Shown here: one piece after another, positions 15,142 to 23,045 of the stretch
Numbering within the stretch: position 1 is the first letter of the stretch
Layout of the letters: each line of letters begins with the position of its first letter
DNA from: Alphaproteobacteria bacterium
GTDB taxonomy: Bacteria > Pseudomonadota > Alphaproteobacteria > JAVJRE01
Assembly (NCBI GenBank): GCA_040218575.1
Contig: JAVJRE010000003.1
Location: 186,001 to 250,000, forward strand
Length of the DNA: 64,000 nucleotides
Direction of reading: 5' to 3'
Notes under the pieces: generated by a model
Databases searched by the model: none
Seen by the model: the letters and a program-made list of their open reading frames with translations, nothing else
Told to the model about the DNA's origin: nothing
Made by a program: the position numbers and the translations under genes

Positions 15142-17622
15142 CTACGACAACGTCGCCGTCGATTGAGTCCTGGGCGTCCTGTCCTTGTCCGTATCCAGGG
15201 CTTCGGCCACCAGTTCCGTCTCGCGCTGGTCCATCAGTTCGTCGAGGGCGTCGCCGCTGACGCTTTCCCGCCCGACCTCTAGCAGGATCGGCACCGCCAG
15301 TGGTGATATCCGATCCAGCGCCTGCAGGCGGATGCGGCCCGCAATCCGCTTCAGCATAGCGGCAAGTCGCGAAACGTCGGTGAGGCCGGTTGCCGCATCC
15401 GCCCGGGTTGCCCGCAGCAGAATGTGGTCCGGCTCGTAACGCCGCAGCACGTCATAGATGAGGTCGGCATTGAAGGTGACCTGGCGGCGGGTTTTCTCCT
15501 GGCCGGGATGGCGCCGTTCGATGAGCCCGGCAATGACGGCGACGTTGCGGAACGTGCGGCGCAGAAGAGAGGATTCCGCCATCCAGGCTTCCAGATCATC
15601 GCCCAGCATGTCCTGATCGAAGAGGGCGGACGCTTCGGCCAGAGTGGTGAGCGGACTGAGGCTCCAGATGGCGATGACATAGTCCGTGGCGACGAAGCCG
15701 AGCGGCCCGAGGCCGGCCCGGTCCATGCGGCGGGTCAGCAACATGCCGAGGGTCTGGTGGGCATTGCGGCCTTCGAAGCAATAGGCCACCAGATAGTGTT
15801 TGCCGCCGCGCGGGAAGGTTTCAATCAGCAGGCCGCGGCGGTCCGGCAGGCGCGAGCGCCGGGCCTGGATGCGCAGCCACTCCTGCACCGGTGGCGGCAG
15901 GGCCGGCCAGTGATTCTTATCCGCCAGAAGAGCGCGCACCCGGTCAGCCAGTTGAGTGGTGAGCGGCAGACGGCCGCCCTGATAGGTCGGGACCTGTGGT
16001 TCGCGACTTATGTCGGGGCCGGTGGGCCGCCTGGTCTCCACCGCCATTTCATGGATGCGCACGAATTGCAGGAGCTGGCCGGCGAAGAGGAAGGTGTCAC
16101 CGGGCGTCAGACCCAGGACGAAGTATTCCTCAATTTCACCAAGGACGCGGCCGCGCCCCAGACGCACCTTGAGCATGGTCGATTCGACAATGGTGCCGAT
16201 GTTCATGCGGTAGCGGCGCAGATGGGTGCGGTCGGCCACCTGCCAGGCGCCTTTGTCGTTGCGGCGCAGGCGGCGGAACCGGTCATAGCCGCCCAGCGCA
16301 TAGCCGCCGGTGGCCACATAGGCCAGCACGGCGTCGAAGTCGGTGCGCGTCAGGTCCGCATAAGGTGTGGCATCGCGGACTTCGTCGAACATGGCATCGG
16401 CGGTGAAGGGTCGGCAGCAGGCCATGCCCAGCAGGTGTTGGGCCAGCACGTCGAGACCACCGGCATGGCGTGGCGGATCGTCCAGGTCATGGGCCGCCAC
16501 CGCCTCGATCGCAGCCTGGCATTCCAGCACCTCGAAGCGGTTGGCGGGCACCAGCAGGGCACGGCTCGGGCGGTCGAGGCGGTGGTTGGCGCGGCCGGTT
16601 CTTTGCACCAGACGGGCCGCCCCTTTCGGCGCGCCGGTCTGGATCACCAGGTCCACCGCCCCCCAGTCAATGCCGAGGTCAAGGGAAGAGGTGGCGACCA
16701 CGGCGCGCAATCTGCCGGCGGCCATGGCCGCCTCCACCCGGCGGCGCTGATCCACCGCCAGGCTGCCGTGATGCAGGGCGATGGCCAGGCCATCGTCATT
16801 AGCATGCCACAGGGCGCGGAAGATGAGTTCCGCCTGGGCCCGGGTGTTGACGAAAACCAGGGTCGTGCCGGCCTGGCGAATAGCGTCATAGATACGGGGC
16901 ACAGCATGCAGCGCCATGTGGCCGGACCACGGCATGTCGCCATCACCCGCCATGATGCGTATCTCGGGCGGCGGGCCGTCCGGCGCCAGGATCGTGCGAA
17001 CCGGTCGCCGGCCGGCCAGCCAGCCGGCCATGGCGTCCGGGTCGTCGATGGTCGCCGACAGGCCGGTGATGCGGTGGGCCGGCGCCAGGGCGCGCAGACG
17101 GGCCAGGCCTAAGGCCAGCAGATCGCCCCGTTTGCTGCCGGCAAGCGCATGAACCTCATCAATCACCACGGTGGAGAGGTCAGCGAACCAGTCAGGTGCA
17201 TCCTCTTGCGACAGCAGCAGGGCGAGAGACTCAGGCGTGGTCAGCAGGATATCGGGAGGCTGGCGCAACTGCCGCTGACGGCGTGCCTGCGGGGTATCGC
17301 CAGTGCGTGTCTCCGCCCGCACGGCAAGCCCCATCTCGGCCACGGGAGCCTCCAGATTGCGCTGGATATCCACCGCCAGCGCCTTAAGCGGCGAGACATA
17401 GAGCGTATGCAGGCGACGACGCTGCGCCTGGCCGGCCAGATCCAGCAGGCTGGGCAGGAAGCCGGCCAGGGTCTTGCCGCCGCCGGTGGGCGCCACCAGC
17501 AGAACGGACTGGCCAAGGCGGGCTGCCTCCAGCATGGCCAGCTGATGGGCATGAGGCCGCCAGCCGCGACTGGCGAACCAGCCGGCGAAGGGTTCGGGCA
17601 AGGCCGGCGCTGCCGCCGTCAC
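15142..17622 (-). CDS. Ligase-associated DNA damage response DEXH-box helicase (Lhr type)
   Basis: This 826-residue superfamily 2 helicase is of the Lhr-Core class tied to bacterial ATP-dependent ligases. Motif I is APTGGGKT at residues 44-51. Motif II is the IDEVHAL box near 153. Motif III is LSAT and motif VI is QRTGRANH near 335. The C-terminal half is the Lhr winged-helix and core region (GETP, TFPRGGKHYLVAY). Lhr proteins translocate 3' to 5' on single-stranded DNA and unwind RNA:DNA hybrids. The start codon is GTG at 17622. A DUF1111 gene ends 25 bases upstream, and SnoaL-like and pdeM genes follow, suggesting a four-gene transcript. A 562-residue open frame on the opposite strand is a shadow. 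Confidence 0.93.
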   Translation of the reverse strand: MTAAAPALPEPFAGWFASRGWRPHAHQLAMLEAARLGQSVLLVAPTGGGKTLAGFLPSLLDLAGQAQRRRLHTLYVSPLKALAVDIQRNLEAPVAEMGLAVRAETRTGDTPQARRQRQLRQPPDILLTTPESLALLLSQEDAPDWFADLSTVVIDEVHALAGSKRGDLLALGLARLRALAPAHRITGLSATIDDPDAMAGWLAGRRPVRTILAPDGPPPEIRIMAGDGDMPWSGHMALHAVPRIYDAIRQAGTTLVFVNTRAQAELIFRALWHANDDGLAIALHHGSLAVDQRRRVEAAMAAGRLRAVVATSSLDLGIDWGAVDLVIQTGAPKGAARLVQRTGRANHRLDRPSRALLVPANRFEVLECQAAIEAVAAHDLDDPPRHAGGLDVLAQHLLGMACCRPFTADAMFDEVRDATPYADLTRTDFDAVLAYVATGGYALGGYDRFRRLRRNDKGAWQVADRTHLRRYRMNIGTIVESTMLKVRLGRGRVLGEIEEYFVLGLTPGDTFLFAGQLLQFVRIHEMAVETRRPTGPDISREPQVPTYQGGRLPLTTQLADRVRALLADKNHWPALPPPVQEWLRIQARRSRLPDRRGLLIETFPRGGKHYLVAYCFEGRNAHQTLGMLLTRRMDRAGLGPLGFVATDYVIAIWSLSPLTTLAEASALFDQDMLGDDLEAWMAESSLLRRTFRNVAVIAGLIERRHPGQEKTRRQVTFNADLIYDVLRRYEPDHILLRATRADAATGLTDVSRLAAMLKRIAGRIRLQALDRISPLAVPILLEVGRESVSGDALDELMDQRETELVAEALDTDKDRTPRTQSTATLS

Positions 17623-17647
17623 GGCGCCTGGTGCCGGGGATTATTCA

Positions 17648-19108
17648 CTACAGGCTAGCCAGGAAAGCCAGCAGGGCGGCGCGGTCGGCCGCCGGCAGGG
17701 CCATGAAAGCGCGACGCGCCGTGCCGCCTTCGCCGTCGTGCCAGATAATGGCTTCGGTCAGGTTTCTGGCGCGTCCATCATGCAAATAATTGGTATGCAT
17801 ATTAACATCAAACTGGCGGCCGACGCCCCACAGGGGCGGGGTTCGCCATTCGCCTGAGCGTGCCGCCCCTTCCGCCACGCCGTCATCGAGACCCGCGCCC
17901 ATGTCGTGCAGCAGCAGGTCGGTGTAGGGCAGGGCCCCGCCCTCTGCCGGCCGTGCCGGGTGGTCGGCGGCAGGATCGGGCACATGGCAGGCGGCGCAGC
18001 CGATGCTGTGGAAGAGGGATTCACCGGAACGGACCAACGGCGAATCCGTATCGCGGCGGGCCGGTACGGCGAGGCCCGCCAGATAGGTTCCGATCAAGGC
18101 GATCTGGTGATCACTGACCTCCGGCCGGCCGCCGTCCGATGCCGCCAGACAGGCCGCCTGGCTGGCGGTGCACACCGGGCCGGGCCGACGTGATGAGGTA
18201 AGGCCCATGTCGCCCAGCAGGGCAGCGGCGATCTGGCTGGTCAGGTCTGGCTCGCTCGCCTTCCAGCCGAAGCGGCCGAGCCGTGGCCGGCCGGAGGCAT
18301 CTTCAAGCCAGGCGGCACGGCCGGAGATTCCGTCGCCGTCACGGTCATCGGGGTCGGCCCGCCGGGTGATAATTTCGCTCGGCAGGGTATCGAGATAGCC
18401 GACACCGATGACCGCTGGCGCGGCGCGCAGCGAGAGGGGCACACCCGACGGCAGAGGAGGAGGGGCTGGCGTTTCGACGCGTACCAACGGATGGCGCAGA
18501 CGGAACGGCGTTCCATCGGCAAAACGGCCGGTGGATTCCCTCCACACGATGTGCACCCGGCCTTCCGGCAGCAGGCCGGGATGATCGGCAATGGCGCGGT
18601 CCTGGATCTGCGAACCGTAGGCACTGGAGGGAATGGCCCGTATGTCGTCTGTGGGCAATCGCGCCAGCATGCCGTAGCCGGCTGCTGTGTCGGGCGTGAA
18701 TCGGTCGTCCGGTTGCGCCAGGATGGGTCCGCTTTCGTCAGGCGGTGTGCCACGACCGTTGCGCACATGGCAGGCGGCACAGGAATCAGCGTTGAACAGG
18801 GGGCCGAGGCCGTCCAGGTCCGGCAGCACGGGGTTGGGTGGCGCTGTCCACAGGGCGGTGAACAGTCGGTTGCCGGCAAACACATCGGCCAATGCCGGCC
18901 AGGTCAGGGCGGGGTCCGGCAGGCTGAAGGCAAGCGGGCCATCCACCTCGACCGTGGCGGCGGTCTTGATCATCCGCGCATCACCGGCCTGGCCTTGGCC
19001 GTCTGGTCCGCCGATTACCATGGCACTGACGATGACCGGACCGGCAACCACCAGGGCCAGCCACACCGTACGTGCCATGGCGCGAGAGGTCATGCGCCGG
19101 CCCGACAT
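17648..19108 (-). CDS. Di-haem c-type cytochrome/thiol oxidoreductase-like protein (DUF1111)
   Basis: The product is about 486 residues and is exported: an N-terminal basic stretch and a hydrophobic helix (TVWLALVVAGPVIVSAMVIGG) form a signal peptide or anchor. Two CAACH haem-c attachment motifs occur near residues 107 and 371, and the order matches DUF1111 proteins, usually annotated as di-haem oxidoreductases. The C-terminus has NMHTNYLHDGRARNLTEAI, a peroxidase-like axial-ligand region. The electron donor and substrate are unknown; it may act in periplasmic electron transfer. The frame runs back to 19264. I chose the ATG at 19108; 19093 is equally possible. It precedes the lhr-like helicase by 25 bases. 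Confidence 0.85.
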   Translation of the reverse strand: MSGRRMTSRAMARTVWLALVVAGPVIVSAMVIGGPDGQGQAGDARMIKTAATVEVDGPLAFSLPDPALTWPALADVFAGNRLFTALWTAPPNPVLPDLDGLGPLFNADSCAACHVRNGRGTPPDESGPILAQPDDRFTPDTAAGYGMLARLPTDDIRAIPSSAYGSQIQDRAIADHPGLLPEGRVHIVWRESTGRFADGTPFRLRHPLVRVETPAPPPLPSGVPLSLRAAPAVIGVGYLDTLPSEIITRRADPDDRDGDGISGRAAWLEDASGRPRLGRFGWKASEPDLTSQIAAALLGDMGLTSSRRPGPVCTASQAACLAASDGGRPEVSDHQIALIGTYLAGLAVPARRDTDSPLVRSGESLFHSIGCAACHVPDPAADHPARPAEGGALPYTDLLLHDMGAGLDDGVAEGAARSGEWRTPPLWGVGRQFDVNMHTNYLHDGRARNLTEAIIWHDGEGGTARRAFMALPAADRAALLAFLASL

Positions 19109-19403
19109 GCGGGCTGCCGTGGTCCGGAACGGTGCGGCAGTGCGTTGGCGGCGGTGAGCATGGTGCAAGTCTAGCGCCTGTGGTCGCGTGGTCGGAGTGG
19201 CGCAACGCCAAAAAACGACCCAGGCCATCACCCGGCCCACCACACGGCCAATGACAGGACCCATGACACGGTTTGGTGAAGGCCGGCGCCGGCCCGCAGC
19301 TCATAACTGATTGCCGGCCTGTTCAACCCGGGTAGGGCCGGTGTATGGCTGATACACACTCCGGCTGGCCCGGACCCCGGCTGACCCGCACCCCGGCCTT
19401 CCC
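19109..19403. other. Divergent intergenic region between DUF1111 and pyrD
   Basis: This 295-base gap separates the two divergent genes. It has GC-rich imperfect repeats near its right end (copies of CCCCGGC around 19374-19400) but no gene, tRNA or convincing promoter pair that I can identify. Confidence 0.5.
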
Positions 19404-20501
19404 ATGACCCTGTCCGCCTGTATCGCCCGCGCCCTTCGCCTGCTGCCACCAGAGACCGGCCATGGCGTTGGTCTGTGGGCGCTGGGGCTGGCCGGCCGCC
19501 TGCCGGGCGGCGGGCCCATCGCCGACCCGCGCCTGCGGCAGAGCCTGTGGGGCCTGGACTTTGCCAACCCGGTCGGCCTCGCCGCCGGCTTCGACAAGGA
19601 CGGCCGGGCCATGGCCGGCGCCCTTCGCCTGGGGTTCGGCTTCGTCGAGATCGGCAGCGTCACGCCCTTGCCGCAACCGGGTAACCCCCGGCCCCGGCTG
19701 TTCCGCCTGCGCCATGAGCGCGCGGTTATCAATCGCATGGGATTCAACAGCGCCGGCCGTGCGGTGGTGCGCCGCCGGTTGCAGGCCTGGCGTACGCGCC
19801 GGGCAGAAGCCGGCCGGTCAGGCGGGCCGCTGGGAGTCAATCTCGGCAAGAACAAGGACAGTCCCGACGCGGCAACCGACTATGCGGCGGGCGCGCGGGC
19901 GCTGGGTCCGTTGGCCGACTATCTGGTAATCAACGTGTCGTCGCCCAATACGCCGGGGTTGCGTGACCTGCAGGCGGCGGACGAACTGGCCCGCATCCTC
20001 GACGCGGTGCGCCGTGAACTGAATGGCATGCGGGCGGAGACGGGACGACCACCGCCGGCCCTGCTGGTCAAGGTGGCGCCGGATCTCAGCCCCGAGTCAC
20101 GTCGCGCCATCGCCCGGCTGGTCATGACATCGCCGGTCATGGGACTGATTGTCACCAACACGACGATTAGCCGGCCGGCCGGTGTGGCAAGCGCCTTGGC
20201 ACAAGAGGCCGGAGGGCTCAGCGGACGGCCGCTGTTCGACCTGTCCACCGCCGTGCTGGCCGACTTCTATGATCTGACCGAAGGCCGCTTACCGCTGATC
20301 GGGACCGGCGGCATCGCATCAGGCGCCGACGCCTATGCCAAGATCAGGGCCGGCGCCAGCCTGGTGCAGCTCTATTCGGCTCTGGTGTTTGACGGGCCGG
20401 GGCTGGTCCGGCAGATCATCCTTGATCTGTCGGCACGGCTGGCCGCGGATGGATTCAGCCATGTAAGCCAGGCCATCGGCGCCGACCATCGCGATCCCTG
20501 A
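19404..20501 (+). CDS. pyrD: Dihydroorotate dehydrogenase (quinone), class 2
   Basis: PyrD oxidises dihydroorotate to orotate and passes electrons to quinone at the inner membrane. The 365-residue protein has the class 2 N-terminal amphipathic helix (ALRLLPPETGHGVGLWALG), FANPVGLAAGFDKDGRA, INRMGFNSAG near residue 110 and NVSSPNTPGLR near 176, which holds the catalytic Ser. The FMN phosphate loop appears as IGTGGIASG near residue 300. The ATG at 19404 gives the expected start. A degenerate EAL gene follows 188 bases later and is probably separately transcribed. Confidence 0.96.
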   Translation: MTLSACIARALRLLPPETGHGVGLWALGLAGRLPGGGPIADPRLRQSLWGLDFANPVGLAAGFDKDGRAMAGALRLGFGFVEIGSVTPLPQPGNPRPRLFRLRHERAVINRMGFNSAGRAVVRRRLQAWRTRRAEAGRSGGPLGVNLGKNKDSPDAATDYAAGARALGPLADYLVINVSSPNTPGLRDLQAADELARILDAVRRELNGMRAETGRPPPALLVKVAPDLSPESRRAIARLVMTSPVMGLIVTNTTISRPAGVASALAQEAGGLSGRPLFDLSTAVLADFYDLTEGRLPLIGTGGIASGADAYAKIRAGASLVQLYSALVFDGPGLVRQIILDLSARLAADGFSHVSQAIGADHRDP

Positions 20502-20593
20502 AGACTCCACCCGCCCGACCCTGTCCGTCGCAGCGCGGCCGGCGTTAAGATGGCGTCGGCGCCGGTGGTGAGGACCGCCACCGGCAAGATTCG

Positions 20594-20601
20594 TTAACCA
20601 T
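20594..20601. promoter_or_regulatory. CtrA-type half-site upstream of the EAL-domain gene
   Basis: TTAACCAT matches the CtrA half-site known from Caulobacter and lies 89 bases before the start of the TipF-like gene. A full TTAA-N7-TTAA site is not present. A related TTAAGATG lies at 20545-20552. Confidence 0.4.
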
Positions 20602-20689
20602 ATTGCAAGCTCTGGCGGCGATTGTGAGCGGGTTCGCAAGCCGGCCGGGCGACGGCCGGCGGACGGCCGTAACTGCCCGCGAGTAAGAT

Positions 20690-21952
20690 GTGCCGCTGAT
20701 CCACTTTGTCATTGCGCTGAGCTATGCCGGGCTGTCGGTTCTGCTGGCCTTCATCCTGCCGAGCGTAGTGCCGGGCCTGTCGGCCCTTGGCGGCGTCGTC
20801 GTGGCGGCGCTGGTCCTGACTGCATCGGTCATCGGCCATGGCCTGGTCGCCGGCTTCGTGATTACGCGTACCCTTGCCGGACAGGTCCGCGGTCTGGGTG
20901 ACGGGCAGGCGGCAATCCGTCAGGAGCTGGCCGAGGCGCGTGGCGAAGCGGGTCGTATTCACAAGGCCCTGGAAGGCGCCGGCCATGGCGCAACGGCCCG
21001 TCAGCGGCTGGATGAAATGACAGCCGAGGTACGGGTGTTGCAGTCCCTTGTGGACCAGTTGTCGGAGCATCAGGCGGCGAACGACCACGGCCGGCGGCGT
21101 GGATTCGGCATTGGCGCGGAAGCTCTGGCCGCGACCGGCACTGACGGTCAGGCGCCGGCTGCCGCCGTGACCAGCCGTCTGTCCATGCCGCTTGTGGCGC
21201 AGAATCTGGACGACGCGGCGATTCTGGATGCGGTGCGCGAGGGTCTGCGGACCAACCAGGTGGATTTGTTCCTGCAGCCCATCGTCAGCCTGCCGCAGCG
21301 CAAGCGACGGGCCTATGAGTGCTATTCCCGCATTCGCATCAGCGACAGCGAGATGGTGGTGCCTGAGCAGTATCTGGCCCTGGCCGAGCGCGAAGGTCTG
21401 GTCACCGCCATCGACAACATGCTGCTGTTTCGCTGTGTCCAACTGGTGCGCAAAGCCAAGCAGGAGAATTACGACTATCAGTTCTTCTGCAACATCTCGT
21501 CCTCCACTCTGGCCGACACCCAGTTCCTGCGCGATTTTATCGCGTTCATGGGACAGAACGCCGAGCTGGCGGCCAGCCTGTTGTTCGAGTTCAGCCAGAA
21601 GGACCTGGGGTCGGCGACGGCGGAAATGGTGGCCGCCCTGCGCCAACTGGCTGGCTGGGGTTTCCGCTTTTCAATGGATCATGTGGATGGACTTGATCTG
21701 GATTTCCGGCTGCTGCGCGACAACAACGTGCGCTTTGTCAAACTGCCGGCCGAGCATGTGCTGTCGGCCATGGCGGAGGACGGACCGGGTCAGGGTTTCC
21801 GGCTGTTCAAGCGTGCGCTTGACGGGTTTGGCGTCGATCTGATCGTTGATCATATCGAAGAAGAGAGCGACCTGGTGGAGCTGCTCGATCTCAATATTGA
21901 CTATGGTCAGGGTTTTCTGTTCGGCGAGCCGCGCCTGAGCCGCAACGGCTGA
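20690..21952 (+). CDS. Membrane-anchored degenerate EAL-domain protein (TipF-like)
   Basis: The product has 420 residues: two N-terminal hydrophobic helices (about residues 3-22 and 27-56), a coiled-coil stretch (about 60-125), a linker and a C-terminal EAL domain (about 170-415). The EAL signature is altered to AYECYSR near residue 208, the usual KID is KLP, and DDFG is replaced by MDHVD, while the Asn of NISSS and QGF are kept. Phosphodiesterase activity is therefore doubtful, and c-di-GMP binding remains possible. This layout matches Caulobacter TipF, a polar c-di-GMP effector needed for flagellum placement. The start is GTG at 20690. A TipN-like gene follows two genes later. Confidence 0.75.
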   Translation: MPLIHFVIALSYAGLSVLLAFILPSVVPGLSALGGVVVAALVLTASVIGHGLVAGFVITRTLAGQVRGLGDGQAAIRQELAEARGEAGRIHKALEGAGHGATARQRLDEMTAEVRVLQSLVDQLSEHQAANDHGRRRGFGIGAEALAATGTDGQAPAAAVTSRLSMPLVAQNLDDAAILDAVREGLRTNQVDLFLQPIVSLPQRKRRAYECYSRIRISDSEMVVPEQYLALAEREGLVTAIDNMLLFRCVQLVRKAKQENYDYQFFCNISSSTLADTQFLRDFIAFMGQNAELAASLLFEFSQKDLGSATAEMVAALRQLAGWGFRFSMDHVDGLDLDFRLLRDNNVRFVKLPAEHVLSAMAEDGPGQGFRLFKRALDGFGVDLIVDHIEEESDLVELLDLNIDYGQGFLFGEPRLSRNG

Positions 21953-22043
21953 ACCATCGCCGAAGGGCTACAACGGGGCGGCTACCGGTTCATCCTGTGG
22001 TGTGGCACAAGGGCGGCCCGACCGCCGCGACCCGCCCGCCACC

Positions 22044-22937
22044 ATGCCTCAGTCCAGAGCCATCGTTCCGCTTGCCGGCGTCGCCGACCTGACGGAGTCG
22101 TTTGACCTGTTCCTGCTTGATCTGTGGGGCACGATTCACGACGGCGTCAGCCTGCTTCCTCACTCCAGCGCGGTACTGCATGGGCTGAAGAGAGCGGGTA
22201 AGCAGGTTATCCTTCTGTCCAACGCGCCACGCCGCGCCGCCACCGTCGAAGCCCAACTGGCCCGCATGGGGCTGGCGCGAACGGCCTATGACCATGTGGT
22301 GACGTCGGGCGAGGATTTGTGGCTCAGCCTCAGGGAACGTCCGGACGATTTCTATGCCGGCCTCGGCAACCGGGCCTATTTCCTTGGGCCCGAGCGCGAT
22401 CTGGCGATGGCCGATGGCCTCGCCATCACACTGACCGACGATCCGGCGGCGGCCGATTTTCTCATGGGCATCGGGTTGCTGGAGCCGCTGGATACAGTGG
22501 AAGCCCACGCGGAAGTCCTGCAGGCCGGTGTGGCGGCCGGTATTCCCCTGCTGTGCGCCAATCCCGATATTGAGGTGACGGTCGGTGGCCGGCACATGCT
22601 GTGTAACGGCGCGCTTGCCGCCCGCTATGCGGCGCTGGGCGGTGCCGTGCGCTACCACGGCAAGCCGACGGCGGCGATCTATCAGCGCTGCCGGTCCCTT
22701 GTCCGACCGGTGGCGGAGGGGCGGATCATCGCCCTTGGCGATGGGCTGGGGACGGATATTGCCGGGGCCAACGGCGCGCGGCTGGCCTCTGTTCTTATCA
22801 GCAGCGGCCTGCCGGCACGGGCGCTTGGGCTGGCGCCGGGCGAGGTGCCACAGGCCGGCCAGTTGGACCGGCTGTGCCGTGCGGCCGGCGCCTGGCCCGA
22901 CTATGTCATGGCCGATCTTATCTGGCAGGCCAGCTGA
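22044..22937 (+). CDS. HAD-superfamily class IIA hydrolase (NagD-like, TIGR01459 type)
   Basis: The 297-residue cytosolic protein is a HAD phosphatase with a class IIA cap. Motif I is FDLFLLDLWGTIHDG near residue 20, with both Asp present as DLWGT. Motif II is LLSNAPRR. The lysine of motif III is in YHGKPTAAIY near 212, and motif IV is IALGDGLGTDIAGA near 232. The class is common in alphaproteobacteria and the substrate is undefined. The frame starts with GTG at 22002, but the ATG at 22044 gives a more typical N-terminus. It lies between the TipF-like and TipN-like genes on the same strand. Confidence 0.85.
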   Translation: MPQSRAIVPLAGVADLTESFDLFLLDLWGTIHDGVSLLPHSSAVLHGLKRAGKQVILLSNAPRRAATVEAQLARMGLARTAYDHVVTSGEDLWLSLRERPDDFYAGLGNRAYFLGPERDLAMADGLAITLTDDPAAADFLMGIGLLEPLDTVEAHAEVLQAGVAAGIPLLCANPDIEVTVGGRHMLCNGALAARYAALGGAVRYHGKPTAAIYQRCRSLVRPVAEGRIIALGDGLGTDIAGANGARLASVLISSGLPARALGLAPGEVPQAGQLDRLCRAAGAWPDYVMADLIWQAS

Positions 22938-22990
22938 ATCTGGCGGGTGAGCCGGCGGGGGCTTCGTGGACGCTTGTCCCGACGGCCGGC

Positions 22991-22996
22991 TATACT
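22991..22996 (+). promoter_or_regulatory. Possible -10 hexamer upstream of the coiled-coil gene
   Basis: TATACT lies 49 bases before the ATG at 23046 in the 108-base gap after the HAD gene. No clear -35 is found at the right distance. It suggests that the coiled-coil gene may have its own promoter. Confidence 0.3.
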
Positions 22997-23045
22997 GTGA
23001 TCCACGGGGTCCTGAACGACTTGGCGAGGGGGCCGGTCGCGCGCC

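Noticed and set aside
15424-17112. 562-residue open frame on the plus strand opposite the Lhr-type helicase
   Set aside because: Shadow frame; the minus strand holds all helicase motifs, and the plus translation is Gln/His/Gly-rich with no recognisable domain.
20594-21646. 350-residue minus-strand open frame over the EAL gene
   Set aside because: Shadow of the EAL-domain gene; no motif and it would cover the upstream regulatory region.
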